DNA of 64,000 nucleotides from Lanius collurio (GCA_020086605.1 JACBWW010000007.1:18296483-18360482); one strand, 5' to 3'. Positions 1 to 13,786 are shown, numbered from the stretch's first letter. The notes: generated by a model from the sequence alone, not told the origin. Translations and numbers: made by a program.

Positions 1-3000
1 ACAGAATTGAATTCTGTAAATTTATTTATGTATCTATATATATAATATGTCCTCAGATCCAGACTATAGTGCAATTAAATTTGTGAAGACATACTAAAGA
101 GCAAGCAATTATATGTGATCCAACAATTGCATGGGAATAATTATTTAAAGTCCAAAGGTCTTCGTTTAGAAGTGTCATCAAACTGGTTGGTTGGATATAA
201 GCCACCATTAAAAATAAGTTTACATGTTAGGTTTCCTCAGGGGAAAAACAGCAGTTAATACATCCACTTCTAAATGTAATTACATTTCCAGTTCTACGGG
301 TATTTTATAGCATAACTTGTATCTTACTAAATCATTTTCTTTTGTTCTTGTAATAAAGTTCCTCGGAATTCTAAATGAAGAAGCTTTAGGCATGCTCCAT
401 TTAATCTGTGTCCGCTAGAAATTACATATTTTGCTTTCTAAGAGCTTTACATCCTTTTCATACATGAGGTTGTTTTCTTTTTACTGGCTTTATGTGTGTA
501 ACAATTTCACTTTATTCTGTCTTTGTGGTTTTGGGGTTTTTTTAATTATTAAACCTTCAGAGATACTTTATGCTTGCCCTGAGAAGCAGCAATTCACTCT
601 GCTAAAGGTAATGTGCTATTTTGTCTCATTATAATAAACATCAATGTTTTTACAACTGCAACAGTTCTCCACCAGTATTAGCATATTTTGGCTGAGGTAT
701 TGTTTTACTGTGACCTGTATAATAAGTGTCACATTAGCAACACAACAAATCAAACGTTTGTTAATTTCCCTCGCTTTCCCACACAGCTGCTGGTGTTATC
801 GTGTCACCAGATTTTAATTAATATGATAAGTAACACTTGCAAGACAACAGGCTGATTTTTTCCCCCCTGTGTGTATGTATGTCTCTCTGTGCACACGTGT
901 AGACCAGAAAAGCAGCAAATAAGAGACTTTTGTGGCAATTGCCTCGTTCACATTTAAAGCAACTCAGTATTAAAAGATAATTCTCTTCTAGCTTGCCCTG
1001 AGAATCCAGAGGATGAGTCTGAAAATATGTTATAAATGCACTCGATTTGCCCATTCTACTGTTTAGGTTTTTTTGTATTTTTAAGCTTTCATTGCCTGAG
1101 ATATATGTGGCAGTCTATTTGAATCTGCCTCATTTCTTTTGCCCCTATATAAGTAATAACAAATATGTGCCTGACTTACAAAAACCCCAGCAAGTGGGGT
1201 TTTTTCAGGTATTGCATCCTTCTAACTGAATTGCTCTAGTACAAGTCAAAAGTGCCATCTATTTGTAACAGCCAGAAATGCACCGGAGGCCACTGCTGGA
1301 TGGTTGTGTGGGATAACCACGTTCCTCCCCTGCCTGCTGCCTCCCAGCCCACCCTGGGGTTTCCAAAATGCCAAAGAAGAGACAGAAAAGAGTCTGAGGG
1401 AAATGGCATGGGAGGTTAAAACGCATTTTCGTTTGAAATGTGTTAAGCATACTGCGATCAGTATCTAGAAGGAAACGCCCCACTTCTGCAGAAATACCCA
1501 AGTGGTTTTCCTGTCTGCCCTGGGAACTGACTTCAAATTAAACTGGGGAGTTTACCACATTGCATGGAAGGCAAAGAACTGAGCAGCAATTCATTACAAC
1601 ACATTTTTAAATCAACAGCAGCATTAGACATAGGTTTATATACATAAACCCATAATTTTGTCTTATTATTGTGTAATTAAACATACACAAATGCATTCTT
1701 GTTAAAGATATGGTGCAAATGAAACTGCAAGTAGAAAGTTAACCTTTCTAGTATAATTTCATTAGACATAGTGAAATGTCCTGAAGATTTCACCTCGACC
1801 ACTGCCAAGACCTCCCAGTAAGTGGAAGGATTCTTTTCAACATAAATGAAAAACCGGGCCACCCCTTGAAGAATTTTTTACGTCAATCGTGTTCTCTATT
1901 TTAAGGGCAATATCGAGCTTCCTACAACCTTCAAGTGGGAAGGTTGAAGAATATAACATATATCAAAATGAAAGGAGAAAACCCTGAGCAGCAGGGATCT
2001 GAAAGCAGAAAAGTGAGATGGGAATGGGTCTTGCAGAGAAAATTCCCCTGCTGATATCAAAGGAAATAAAAGTGCACACACAAAAAAAAAAGGACACAGA
2101 GCTGCCTTTTATAAGGCCCTGTTATAAACTACTGCTGATATTAGGCTGCTGAATTTTAATTCCCTCCTCCACTAAAATGCCCTTTTTCTTTTAACCTATT
2201 ACTCATTATAGCTTGCAAACCTACAAACTCCCCAGAAGGAGACTGCTGGGAGAAAAAGAAATGCCCTTATAAACTCCCAGAATCTCTGCACCATGCAGAT
2301 CCGAAGTTGAATCACTTGTGCGCCAGAGAAAAGGAATGGCACTTGGACATTTTATTAGAGAGGAAACAAATGTTATTGAGCATTTTAGAAAATATGTAAT
2401 GGGCAAAGGGAATGTATGGATGGTGATTAAATATTGGTAGATATTTTGACCTTAAACTATCCTAAGGAAAAGGCACATCAAAGATGCACAATGCCCAATA
2501 GAATATTGAAATATATATTCAACCAAGTCTGGCAGGCTTAGTCTGTTACATATGAAGTTAATGTGACATTCCCATTCATATCAGGAATAAGATTGCAGTA
2601 GAGTGCACAAACAGTAGCACATCTCCCAGAGCAATGCATTTTGCTAGATGTCTGGACAACACCTTGGTTAAAGATTGTTGTCTGTAACACAAATGTAACA
2701 CCAGAGGATAAATGGAGATGTAATAATAATAGCTGTGCCTTATGTGTTTCTGTAGAATCAATAAGGCTTTTTATTCTGTGTTTAAAAAGCTGTGAAAACG
2801 CTGTCCCAACATGGTCCTGGATACTGACATCTAATCCCTCGGAAGAAAAGATCAGTAAATTGATGTTTCTGTGCATATAAAATAAAACATGCAAGAATAC
2901 CCACATGTAAGAAAAAAAAAAAAAAAAAACCGAACAAAAAATACCTGCATGTTTGATACTACTGGGTCTACAAACAGTTTAAATGGATTCAAGATTCTAA

Positions 3001-6000
3001 CTGAGGGAAATCGTTTAACACCTTGCAAAAAAATTGAAAGTAATAGTGACCAGTTCACTGGCTAAGCAGAGAAGAGTTACTTCTGTGACTAAAGGAACTA
3101 ACTAAAATGGGTCTTTACAAACTTCATAATTCCCTAAGCCATACCAGTAACCTACTGAAAGCCAAGTGCCAAAAAATTTCCACAGCTATTTACATAAATC
3201 TAAATGCAAATCATACATCCATACAGACATAATACTGTCACTGTTTGCATTTTTATGCCCTTTGACTGACAAAAAGCAATTTCTTCTCCTTCTGCAGCTA
3301 AAAAATCCCTGACAAGAACAAGCCCAGAGTGGTCTAACAGTTGCCCTATCCTTGGACTTGTGGAAATACAGAACATTTGGGGTAGAAGCAGTCCCAATTC
3401 CAATGAGGGTGCCAGCATGTTCCGCAGACCTCAGTCATGTTACGTGTCCAAGCAACATGTCTTGGCCATCAGTGCAGGCAGGGAGAGCTAAATCTGCACT
3501 TAGAAACCCTTTGACCATACTGAGAGGGCAAGGATTTTGCAAAATACTTTCCTATACACAGAACTGGAGGCTGCCTCCTGCCAGAAGCTGTATGCCATCC
3601 CCCTGCAATAATTCCAAAAGTATTCTTCACCAACCTGGCAATATTTACAAACTGCTCTCAGACAAGTTAATAACTACATAGCTACATTACAGCTAAATAA
3701 ATACTGATGGTTCTTTGAAGAAAAAAAAAGAGCTCAGCTGGAGAATAAAGCACAGAAAATTTGATTAAAGGACTTCCGAGGCACAAAACTCTTCCAAGCA
3801 TGCCAGTCTTAGGCACAATGTGCTACTAATCAGGTACGAAGTAGGTGACAGTATCTTGGCTTGAGAGAAAAGTTAGCAACCATCAGAGACAGGGAACAAG
3901 CTCAACCATTTTGCTAAATCCTTGCTTTCCTAAAACACTAGATGTTAATAACAGAGATCACAAGAGTAACTCTTTAAACTCTAGCATCCAAAAGCTACTC
4001 CAAAACAGTAAGTCATCAGTTTTCCAAACTTGGGAGTAACTACTGCAGTACAACAGAGCTAAAACTACCCGGGATGTTCTACACATGGATACAAGAAAGG
4101 ACACTCCCACTCCACGGAAAACTTTTACATTTATGTTTGTGTCTAAGTTGAAGTGTTTAAACTGGATTTTTATGTGCAGATTTGCCATTCATCTGATAAA
4201 TGTCTACAAAGAGAGACATCTATGCTCTGTGTGAGCTCAGTTTTGCTCAAATACCAAACTCTCATTCAGGAAGAAATGTCAGCTTTAAAATTTTGTTTCC
4301 TGAAAATGTTAATTCATACCCTCCCTCTAATTCATACATTTGCGTCAGTTGTCAGCAGTGAGCTGGTAAAAATCTCTGCAAAATTATCAAGCAGATCTTG
4401 ATTCTCTCTGAGCTTTGCAGTCAAGCCAGCCTTTCAAGAGGCATTTGGAACTGCTCAACAGAAGACATGACCAGCTGACATACTGAATTGGTGATCTCCC
4501 TCACCTGTACAGTTAGTTCTAAGTAAATAAAATAAATAGTATGTTGTGAGTAATGTGGAATAAGTTTTGTTTGGTTGGTTAAGGTGTTTTTGAATTTATT
4601 GCAAAAATTTTAGGAAATACATATAAATTAAGAACAGTTTTTTGATTGAAAAAATATACACTGTTGAATCTATTGTGTTTCTCTTTAAGAAGGTGACTAG
4701 TCTAGTCTGAACACTGCATTATGTGACATTTGAGAGGTCTGAGGAATCATGTGAGACAGTAAATGATGCAGTAAAATTGTGCTCTTGTGCTTTTTTTTTG
4801 TTAAATTCTTACAAAATTGTACTTGTAATGCAACAATCGCTCTGTCATGAATAGGGCTTTTTGTCATTTGTTAGCTGACCCATCTCTGCTGTTGCAAAAA
4901 TCAAAAGAGAATTGATTTTGATGAACTGACATGCAGCTTTAGGGTAACACAACCACTAGATGAACAAAAAACCAGCTTCACCACCAGTAGGCAAATCGAT
5001 ACTGTACCTATGTCAGGTATATGTGGTTATAACAATAGAAGTAGAAAAAAAATCCAAAACTACACTTCTCCTAAAATCTGAGACCTTCCTTTGGACTTGT
5101 ATTTATCTGAGAGTTTGCTGGTCTTCTTGTCAAGCAATTTTTATGTCTTAAAAGAGGAGGACCCTACCTACAACCACGCACATATATTCATATGTATGAA
5201 TAAGAATATAGAAATCTTGAAAGTCAAGAAATCTTGAAAACATACACCACACCTTTAACCCTGAATATTTCACCCTCCTATAAACATCACACATGAATAA
5301 GCAGAGAATACCATTTCTCTATTTAACCTGATCATAACAATAATAATAAAATTACTATTCATTACACAAACCATTCAAATCAGTGCAGGAGAGCAAGTGG
5401 GAAAAAATAGAAACCATTACATCATATGTGATTCTTATTTTTTATTCTAATTTTGGTGATTGCATTTAGACTGGACATCTCGTTAATTCTAATATCCCTG
5501 CATCTTTTATTTCTGCAAATGTAAAGTTCAGGAAGCAAGTGGCTATGAGTCTTGCTCCTAGCCCATCTGTCAGGTTTGCCTCCTATTTGAAATAGAAGTG
5601 GCAACCTTAACTGTCAAGTCTAGGTAGAGTGGTTGATTGTATTATAAACACAAGTTATGATGTACTGATACATGTCATTTTCTAGAGCATAATTTTTGAT
5701 TACATCACTATGATATCCATATTCTGTATCAGATGCACATGGTTTTTAGCATTTCTAGGAAAATGTCCCTGTTGCCAGTGTAAAGAAAAAAAATGCTCTC
5801 AAAATGGTTTGTAAAGTATAAACAGATAATTAGAAAAACAAACTGAAAATTAACCATATTTTCATTACAGCAGCATTGAGGGAGAGCTCTCTTACAGATG
5901 TTGCTGCCAAAGGGGAGCCAGTCCTACAGTCTTTATTCACCTGAAATATCTTCACTTCCATTAGAGGAAGGAATCAATTAAAGAAAGGCTTTTGGATTGG

Positions 6001-6109
6001 GAAGTCTCACTATAGTCCGTTCACTTGTCCGCTACATTGTCTTTCAGGAAAAAAACCCAAACTTACTATAGTTCCCACCACTTCATGTTCTTTGTGCATC
6101 CTAAATCAT
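1..6109. other. Unique AT-rich stretch, no gene seen
   Basis: No recognisable exon, RNA gene or full mobile element is visible. Open frames are short, and around 2540-2900 they overlap on both strands (79 and 122 codons) with no familiar motif, which argues against coding. The only distinct low-complexity item is an 18-base A run near 2912. Likely intergenic or intronic bird DNA. Confidence 0.6.
2912..2929. repeat. Poly(A) run
   Basis: Eighteen consecutive A residues follow CCACATGTAAG. No pseudogene is recognisable upstream, so there is no support for calling this a retroposed tail; it is a mononucleotide repeat. Confidence 0.85.
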
Positions 6110-6518
6110 ATTAAGGGATATCTAGGAATAGGCATATCTGGGGAGCTGGGGTTGTTTGTCCTGGAGAAGAGGCAGCTCTGAGGAGACCTTATCAATCCTT
6201 TAGCCTGAAAGGAGATTGTAGCCAGGTGGGGCTCAGACTCTTCTTCCAGGCAGCTAAAAACAGGATGAGAGAACACAGTCTTAAACAGCACCAGGGGAGG
6301 TTCAGGTTGGACATCAGGAAAAATTCCTTCATGGAAAGGTATGTTAAACATTGGAATGGGCTGCCCAGGGATGGGGTGGAGTTACCACTCCTGGCAGTGT
6401 TCAAGAAAGGACTGGATGTGGCACTTAGTGCCATGGTCTAGTTGACAAGGTAATGATCAGTCAAAGGTTGGACTCAATGATCTCAGAGGTCTTTTGCATC
6501 CTAAATGAGTCTGTGATA
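6110..6518 (+). mobile_element. CR1 LINE, 3' fragment
   Basis: This is the 3' part of an avian CR1 retrotransposon (chicken repeat 1, a non-LTR LINE), sense on the plus strand. It carries the typical order of 3' landmarks: a GGGTTGTTTGTCCTGGAGAAG segment, GAAAGGAGATTGTAGCCAGG, GGTTCAGGTTGGACATCAGG, CATTGGAATGGGCTGCCCAG, then CTTAGTGCCATGGTCTAG and a degenerate GAGTCTGTGATA end. It is 5'-truncated, as nearly all CR1 copies are, and too diverged to be active. A 71-codon open frame at 6226-6441 is read from this repeat and is not a host gene. An 11-bp word, GCATCCTAAAT, lies just before the element and again at its 3' end. Confidence 0.93.
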
Positions 6519-8571
6519 TGTGAAAATAAAAACTTTATTTAATAAAATTATGTAGCAAGAAAATTCTTACCATGTTTCATTAATAGGCTATTCCTAATTT
6601 TTATTTCACAAATCCAAAAATAGACACATTCATAATGATCCAATTTACTTTTTTAACTTTTCCATAAATCAGTTACCTATTTGTTCTTAGATGTGTTCAT
6701 TTGTGTCTCGTGAATGTTAACGATATACATGTATTAGTATGCTGTCATGTGAAAAACCTTGCTATATTGGTGTCTAAAAACTCAATAGCATGCATGAGAA
6801 TGAGTAGCAGTTAATTTTATTCATAGTTTGTAAGAAAGGCTCTCAAATATATCACAAAAGCTCTAACACTTACACATTATTTCTGGGTTTTTATTTAACA
6901 GGGGGGAACATAGACTTGTTAAAGGTCTCATAAGTTATACAGCTCTGTTCTTACTCCTTGGGAATGCTACATATTTTCATATGTAAACTAACATCATCTA
7001 ATGTAAATCATATAATCTAATTGTTAATTTATCTGAAAGAACAGAATTACCCTGAAGCATTTGTTTTATTCTCTCAGAACTACGTGAAATGCCTTTAAAG
7101 AATTACCTTGTTACAGAATATTTGCCAAAGAGACTGGACCCCAATTCCTTTTCTTTTCATACTCAGCACTGAACTTCTTTTATGCTTCTATTAAAAATAC
7201 TCTTGGGTAAATTTGACATAAAAAGCTGTGATTAAGTAATATTATAATGGTGACAGAAACAGAGAAATCAACAGTTAAAGCTCCCATTAATGTATCCACC
7301 TGCTTCACAAAGGTATGCTATTTTATATATCAATTGAATACGTGTGACAGAGCAGGATATGTTTTCCTTGAATTTTTTAACCTATGGTTGTTAGAGATAT
7401 TTACATATCTCCCTGCTCCAAATCAGCTGAAAACTAAAAGTAATAAAAGTTGTATCCAGACAGGCTCTGAGCAAGCCTGCTTGCAGAAAAAAAATTAAAT
7501 GTCTGTGATGCTTTTTGTGAGTCCTAAATGCTGCACAGCACTTTAGGTATGGTGGAAGCTCACACAAGGACACATTTAACTTCATAATATTGGTGTTTTA
7601 CAGGGAGACTGCATATGAAGTCTGTCTGATCTTGCCATTTGTTGAGCAGCCGGAATTCTAAATAAATAAATAACTATTAATTGCAGCTGCAGGAAACTGT
7701 CTCAGCAGATGTCAAGCTGGATGATGAATGGTGCCTAAGAAATGGCAGTCTTCAATACCACCTTGGAGTAAAGTTGGATAGAGATGCTTCAACTACACTT
7801 TCTGTCAGAAATGTTGCAAGCAAGGGAGCAGTGCTCCAGTGCTCTCCTGCACAGCTCTGGAAGATAGGGGTTGATGTGGCATTAAATGAGTGGTAAATAA
7901 CAGTCATGTAATGGACATGAGGAGCAGTTTCATAGTTTCCCAAATGCTAAAAACAAAGCAAAGCGAAAAAAAAACCTGCCCCAGACCTTAGACCAGGTGA
8001 AATAAATGAATTCTATATCTCAGGGAATTAGATTTTAAAAACGGATATTAGAATTGTTGAAAGGATAAGTCAACTAAATATAATGCAATTTCATTCACTG
8101 ATAAACATCTGTAAACTTACCTAAAGAAACTGCCATTAAAACTTTTACTGAGCACCATGAGTTTTGAAAGAAAAGTTTCATTATAGACAGAGTATATGAC
8201 TATAACATACTTGGATGTCAGCTGCTGTCCTGTTGTGCATCACGTCTGTTAAAGGAGTTTCCCATTTCAAAGTAAACAAGCAAACAAACAAACAAAGGTG
8301 CCAGTGCCAGGGAGAAATCCCTATTCTTAAAGTAATAATTGTAAAATTGACATTTCCTGCTTTCAAGATTCCTGATGGAACTACTACTACCTGGAATTGC
8401 TCCTTACAAGCATTTGATGTTTCCTTTAGCCCTTTAGCACCCAAGCCTTTACTCATTTCCGGTTTAGATGCATTCTTGTATGGTTCTCTATCCCCTGTCT
8501 TAAAAGGGAAACTTAACTCAGAGGGGTCTTGGGTTCACTTGCATGGCTTATTCTGCCCAAAAGCTACAGAG
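6519..8571. other. Unique stretch, no gene seen
   Basis: AT-rich sequence with small open frames only. A (CAAA)n run sits near 8279. I see no recognisable exon or transposon. Confidence 0.55.
8279..8297. repeat. (CAAA)n microsatellite
   Basis: About four to five tandem CAAA units. Similar short tetranucleotide runs, some in the complementary sense, occur at 10483 and 14024. Confidence 0.85.
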
Positions 8572-8795
8572 GGATGTTTTACAAGGGCATGTAGTGGTAA
8601 GACAAGGGGGCATGACACTGGAACAGGTTCCCCAGGCAAGCTGTGGGTGCCCCATCCCTGGAGGTGTTCAAGGTCAGACTGGGTGGGGTTTGAGCAATCT
8701 GGTTTAGTGGAAGGTGCCCCTGCCCATAACAGGGGGGTTAGAACCAGATAATCTGTAAAATCCCTTCCAAAGTAAACCATTCTATGGTTCTGTGA
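8572..8795 (+). mobile_element. CR1 LINE, 3' fragment with internal deletion
   Basis: The start, with ACAAGGGCATGTAGTGGTAAG, matches the CR1 3' region. It jumps directly to CACTGGAACAGGTTCCCCAG, skipping roughly 80 bases that other CR1 copies carry here. It then runs through CCCCATCCCTGGAGGTGTTC, TGGTTTAGTGGAAGGTG and CCCTTCCAAAG to the degenerate terminal CCATTCTATGGTTCTGTGA. An open frame of 178 codons (8215-8751) runs across it and is not supported as a gene. Confidence 0.93.
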
Positions 8796-9870
8796 AGGAC
8801 ATGAGCTACAGAAACTCTTTCAATGCTCTTATAGTGTTTATCCTGGAGGTCGGCTGTAAGAGTGACAATTGACACCCACTTATCTGGATTTAAAATAGAA
8901 GAACACAACTCCCACTGCCTTTCTGGATATCAAATATCAGGCTGTCAACATATTGGACAATAAAGAAAGTAAAAAAAGGGCTGGTCCTAGAGGTTGAAGG
9001 CAGCTTGTTCTATGGGTCTGCTTAGACTCTCTATTCATGATCTGCTTGTTCAATGCCTTGCATTGGACAGACCGGCAGCCCTAGCTTGGGAAATGGGAGA
9101 AGATAAACTCGGTACTGCCCTGAATGTCTGGGATGAGCAGGGACTAGATCCAAAAGGAACTTATTCTCTCCTTCCAAGACAAAGCTGCAGAGGAAAAATT
9201 TTACTGTGATCAGTAGGCACTAGAGAAAAATCAACTACAAGATAAAAAGACTATGTAAAACAGTTATTTAACTGGTCTGGATGCAACCAAGCTTTCTACC
9301 CTAATGGAGACCCACACTCATTGGTTTGGAATCTTTCTGACTCAAAGAGGGAAGGCCAAGTTTCCTATTTCCTCAGTTAAACGTTCTTTCTCATGGGAAT
9401 TGTGGCTGTTGTAATTTCATTCTGTTCTGAATAGCCCAGGAGATCAGACCACACTCAAGTCTGGAACTGCTTTTTAAATAAATGCAAAGGAAGAGAGGGT
9501 ATTTGCATGCCAAGGTACAAAATACTATATTTAACTCAATTTTTCATATTACAAGCCATATGGCAGAAATCAAGTTTTTATTCAAAGGTAGACAAAAGAG
9601 TTTATTAAAGACGGTATAACCAGGGTAACTAAAGCTTTTGGCTTAAATATTACTAAAGATTTCCACAAAAATTATTCAATAAATTCTAAATGGAGATACT
9701 CTGAATACAGTACTCTAGGATATGATTTGATATGATACTTTGGAAAAATTCTCAAAAATCACAACTTTGCTGCTGAAGACTAGATATAATTGAACACAAT
9801 TTATGCCCTCACATCACATCATGTTCATTTTGAATATGAGATGTTAGTCTTCGTAGTGAAGAACAACTAA
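8796..9870. other. Unique stretch between CR1 copies
   Basis: No gene or repeat was recognised. The only open frames are around 70 codons, without familiar motifs. Confidence 0.5.
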
Positions 9871-10205
9871 ATACTGGGCTGCATGAGCAAGAGGACAACC
9901 AAGAGGCCAAGGGAGGTGATCTGTCCCTTCTACTCAGCACAGGTGAGACCACATCTGTGGCAGAAGAATGACATTGACATAACTGGAGCAATTCCAGCAC
10001 AGAGACACCAAGATGGTGATTTGGCTGGAGCACTCAATGTACAGGGGACACTGAAGGAGCCAGCTTCCTCGACTTTGAGATGACAAAGGTAAGGGGAGGC
10101 CATATTGCTATCTACACCTCCCTGCTGGGAGGTTATGGAGCAGATGGAGCTTGACTGTTCTCAGAGATGTACAGTGGTAAATCAAGAGGGACTACAAGTT
10201 GAAAT
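9871..10205 (+). mobile_element. CR1 LINE, fragment upstream of the 3' end
   Basis: Diverged CR1 sequence covering an earlier part of the element than the copies at 6.1 and 8.6 kb. Landmarks are CTGGGCTGCATGAGCAAGAG, GGGAGGTGATCTGTCCCTTC, TACTCAGCACAGGTGAGACC, a degenerate AAAGACATTGA-like block and CTGGAGCAATTCCAGCACAG. Small indels break any reading frame. The terminal ATTCTATG repeats are absent, so the fragment is truncated at both ends. Confidence 0.85.
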
Positions 10206-10482
10206 ATGAGACTTTTTTGATTTCCTGTGAATTAAGAATATTTTTTTTTACTATTCAGCAATTAAAAGTACGACAGTAAGGGACAAGAGTGTAAGGTTGT
10301 TTTTCTGCCCCCAGTTTGTCTCTGCCAAAGAGGTGGCCTGATAAACAGACACCAAAACCATAAACTTATCCCAAAGAAAACATGATGTTGATGCTAGTAG
10401 ACACACAAACCATCAAGCTTTTTTAATAACAGAACACACTTTTAGACCCACGGGTCTACAGAATTGCATAAAATTTAACTGC

Positions 10483-10500
10483 TTGTTTGTTTGTTTGTTT
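10483..10500. repeat. (TTTG)n microsatellite
   Basis: Four tandem TTTG units. Confidence 0.85.
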
Positions 10501-12581
10501 AATTCCTAAAACAAATACATGAAAGAGACAAAGCATTCTTTTAGCTAACTGGGCAGAGCAATATGAAAACCCATGCCCAGACAGACTTCCAGCAATTCTG
10601 CCTGTTGTCAGCAGAGAAGAAAGCCCTTGAAACCTAAGATGGCCAGGCTCTATATGTTTTTGCAAGTAACAAGGTAAAATATAAATTTTAAAAGGGAAAG
10701 GAAAATGAAGAGAGAAGCATAAGCAGAAAGATGATTAGAGTATAAAAATAAAGCCGTGGGAAGAGGAGGTAAGGAGGTGAATATTCCTGGCTTTGCAAGT
10801 GAACTCTGTGTCCAAGAGCAACATTATTGCCAAGAGCAGGAGGGAATAGAAAAGGCTGCACACTGTCACAGTATTGGGTTGCTTGTGCTGTGAAGGGAGG
10901 ATGCTGCTCCCCCTGGGAACAAAGCAACAAGAGCTGCACTCTGCTGCACTCTAGCATACCTTTCTTGCCATCAGTGTCCTATGGTTTCCTTTCAAATCAC
11001 TGGTATAGTCCTGAGAGCTACACAGGGTCATGACTCCTTCAGAATATAACTGCAAATATTTTCAGACAATCTCCAAATATTGCAAAAATATTTTGCCCTC
11101 ATATAATTGTGCTACACACATTTTTCTACTTAGCAAGTGCACACTGGATTTTTCTCCTTTTTTTGTCCCTTTCTCACTATAGTCACCCAGATACTAAATT
11201 TTTCTCCCCGCTGAGTGGAACAATGAGAATTTTTTTATCATTATTTCAAATGTTTTTCACAAGCTTGATTCAAAAAAGGATAATTCTCTACTATATTTTT
11301 GGTCTGATTATCAGATGATGACAGACAATAGATTGATAAGAGTCACTCAAGAAGATGCAAGCTCTTGTATATAACAGCCACTGCAATTATCAGACACTAC
11401 TAAACTATTATTGATCCTGTTCACATTGGGTGATAACTGAGCATTTTCCACTTATTTAAAGTGCTGTTAGCCAGAAACTCCCATCAATAAAAAGCAGTAG
11501 ACGAATTTCTTCAAACATGGTTCAATAAACAATAACGCATATAGATGGTCTATAGTTTCTTAATGTCAGTGAAACAATTGTGAGGCATAAATATACCATC
11601 CAGTTGCTGCTAAATGGTTGATTAGAATAAAACAGGAACCTCCACAAGGTCATTTAATATGTAACCCAAGTATCACTGGCAGAACAACTGCAACCCTCCA
11701 GGAAAAAAAAAGGAAAAAAGGGCTGTTGCTTCATATAGTTTCAATAATATTGAGAAGAAAAAAAAAACCCTGTTTGGATCAAAAAAAAAGTGGACTTCTC
11801 CCTATAACATCATGGGGCAGATCTCATTGTCTTAATCGCAGAAGCAAGGTTTCTCACATATAATTGCATTATTTCAAAGGTATGTAAAGCTGTGTTTAAT
11901 ATTAGACTGGTACATTTTGATAGAACTATAATCATAGGAAAAGTGGTTCTTATCAGTGAAATTCATATTACTTTCATTTTGTTCTCTTTAATACTGGGGA
12001 CATAGAGGACGTGATCTGATATTGAGTGTATTATATTTCTCAAGCAGGGGCAGTAGCAACATAGCAGTGGACTACATGTAAAACTGACTATTAAGGATAT
12101 TAACTAGTAATTGCTTAGAGTAATCTTTCTAAAGAATCAGTAATTAAAAAAATAAATAAAACGGCTGACCATTGTGATTTAAGCTCAGATTAAAATTGAC
12201 CAAAAAAGTCAATTGGAATAGTTTTAATTATTTATGGTGCTGTATTTTCCTTCAATGGGAATGTTTTATATTTTACTGTGGACAAAATAGATAATTTGTA
12301 GCTACAATGGAAACTCTTTTATCAGTTGAACAAGTAATGCATAGTATTTTGGGTCAAAAATATCCTTTCTTGATTCAAATAAACCATTAACAAACCAGTT
12401 TTCTTTGAATCCTCTGCCATCACACCATCAAGACCCATCAGCAATATCTGTAGTCTGAATGAGCATATTTGGTGAAAGACCCAGATAACTTCTTAGCAAC
12501 TTCTAGAGATAAATTTTTGCAGCTTATGCCCAACAGGACATAGTGTACAGATTATATTTTTCCCAGACTACAGCTGATGAT

Positions 12582-12595
12582 TCATGCTAGCATGA
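12582..12595. repeat. 14-bp perfect palindrome
   Basis: TCATGCTAGCATGA reads the same on both strands. Function unknown; palindromes of this length occur by chance at low frequency. Confidence 0.8.
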
Positions 12596-13587
12596 GACTC
12601 AGCTCGGCCTCAGTCGAGCCCAGCAACATGGGAATTAGTCTTGAAAGAACAACTGCAAATCTTCAAGAGTCCAGCTCCTGCTCCTTTTGATCCATGGAAA
12701 GGCAAGGCAGAGGAGGCAACAGGAGGAGGACATCAGACACAAATTAATAATACATTTTAGAATAGCATGAGTACTGGCTTGAAAGCCAGTGCAATAAATA
12801 CACAGTTTGTTACCGAAGAAGACTATTTATACTGGTGTCATTTTAAGAAATATAACTATGGCATCAGTGAAAGTTCATTAGAGCACCATGAGCTGCACAT
12901 GGTAAAGAACCGGGGAACAGAACTAGGAGCCTAAAAAGACTGCAGGGGCTTATAATTAAATCGAAGCATATCAAATTTGTTGTGACCTTGCCACTTTCAT
13001 TTGGGCAGTGTGTATTTCTGCCACTGTAAATTTGATGGGGAAAGCAGAATACTTTTGTTTCACTGAATCATTCTTATATAAAACTGAAAAACACTTTACA
13101 GACATTAAAAAATTATGATATTTCTATTTCACATTAAGAAGGCTAAAAAGCTGATTTCTTAAGTTATTTTCTCAAGATTAAATTTCTCTGACGAGTTAGG
13201 GAAGGGGTCCATTATTCTGAACTCAGTGATATCACACTAACATCAGACCAAACCATGCAGCACTAAATTAGATTCTAGGACTTCAAATTTGTAAAATTCA
13301 TCAATACAGCCTACAACAAGCATCTAAATAGCATAAACCAGATTTGAAAAAATATTATAATAATGTAAACCCTAGGATCTCTCCCCATTACTCATACTTT
13401 TGGGGTTTCAAGCCTTCAGAATCCAGTTGGGTTTGTTTTTCGAATTCCTCAACCAAACATGATTAGTTTTCTTTTGCTTTTCTCGTAATAAATACTATTT
13501 CTTATTCTGTGTCCATCTTTCTGTCTTATTTTAATGCAGGCTGAGACTCTCCAATATTTATTTTTTGAAGCTAGAACTTTAAGTACA

Positions 13588-13601
13588 ACACCAGGTGGCA
13601 T
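13588..13601 (+). promoter_or_regulatory. CTCF-like motif, plus orientation
   Basis: ACACCAGGTGGCAT matches the vertebrate CTCF core (CCASYAGRKGGCRS) at 12 of 14 positions, including the central CCAGGTGGC. CTCF is the zinc-finger architectural protein that anchors chromatin loops. The match is by motif only; occupancy is inferred. Confidence 0.4.
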
Positions 13602-13786
13602 GGGACTGTCATAATGCTCCTGAGGGCAGCAGTGCCAGAGCTGGGGCTGCCCCACAGCCCTCACTGCAGGAGAATGTGCTCCACTTCAGACTACTAGAGA
13701 GGTCCACCATTGCACAAGTACATCAAGGCTCTTTGATGCCAGTTGTAACGAAAAGAGATATCTGTATGCTTATTTCATCCATGTCT

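Larger units (their letters stand above)
10206..13786. other. Unique AT-rich stretch, no gene seen
   Basis: No exon or mobile element recognised. It contains a (TTTG)n run near 10483, several short A-rich tracts at 11700-11790, a 14-bp palindrome at 12582 and a CTCF-like motif at 13588. Confidence 0.55.

Noticed and set aside
6226..6441. 71-codon open frame that looks like a conserved protein
   Set aside because: It is translated from the CR1 3' region; similar spurious proteins appear wherever this repeat occurs.
8215..8751. 178-codon open frame, one of the longest in the window
   Set aside because: Its second half is CR1 sequence and the first half contains a microsatellite; no motif is recognisable.
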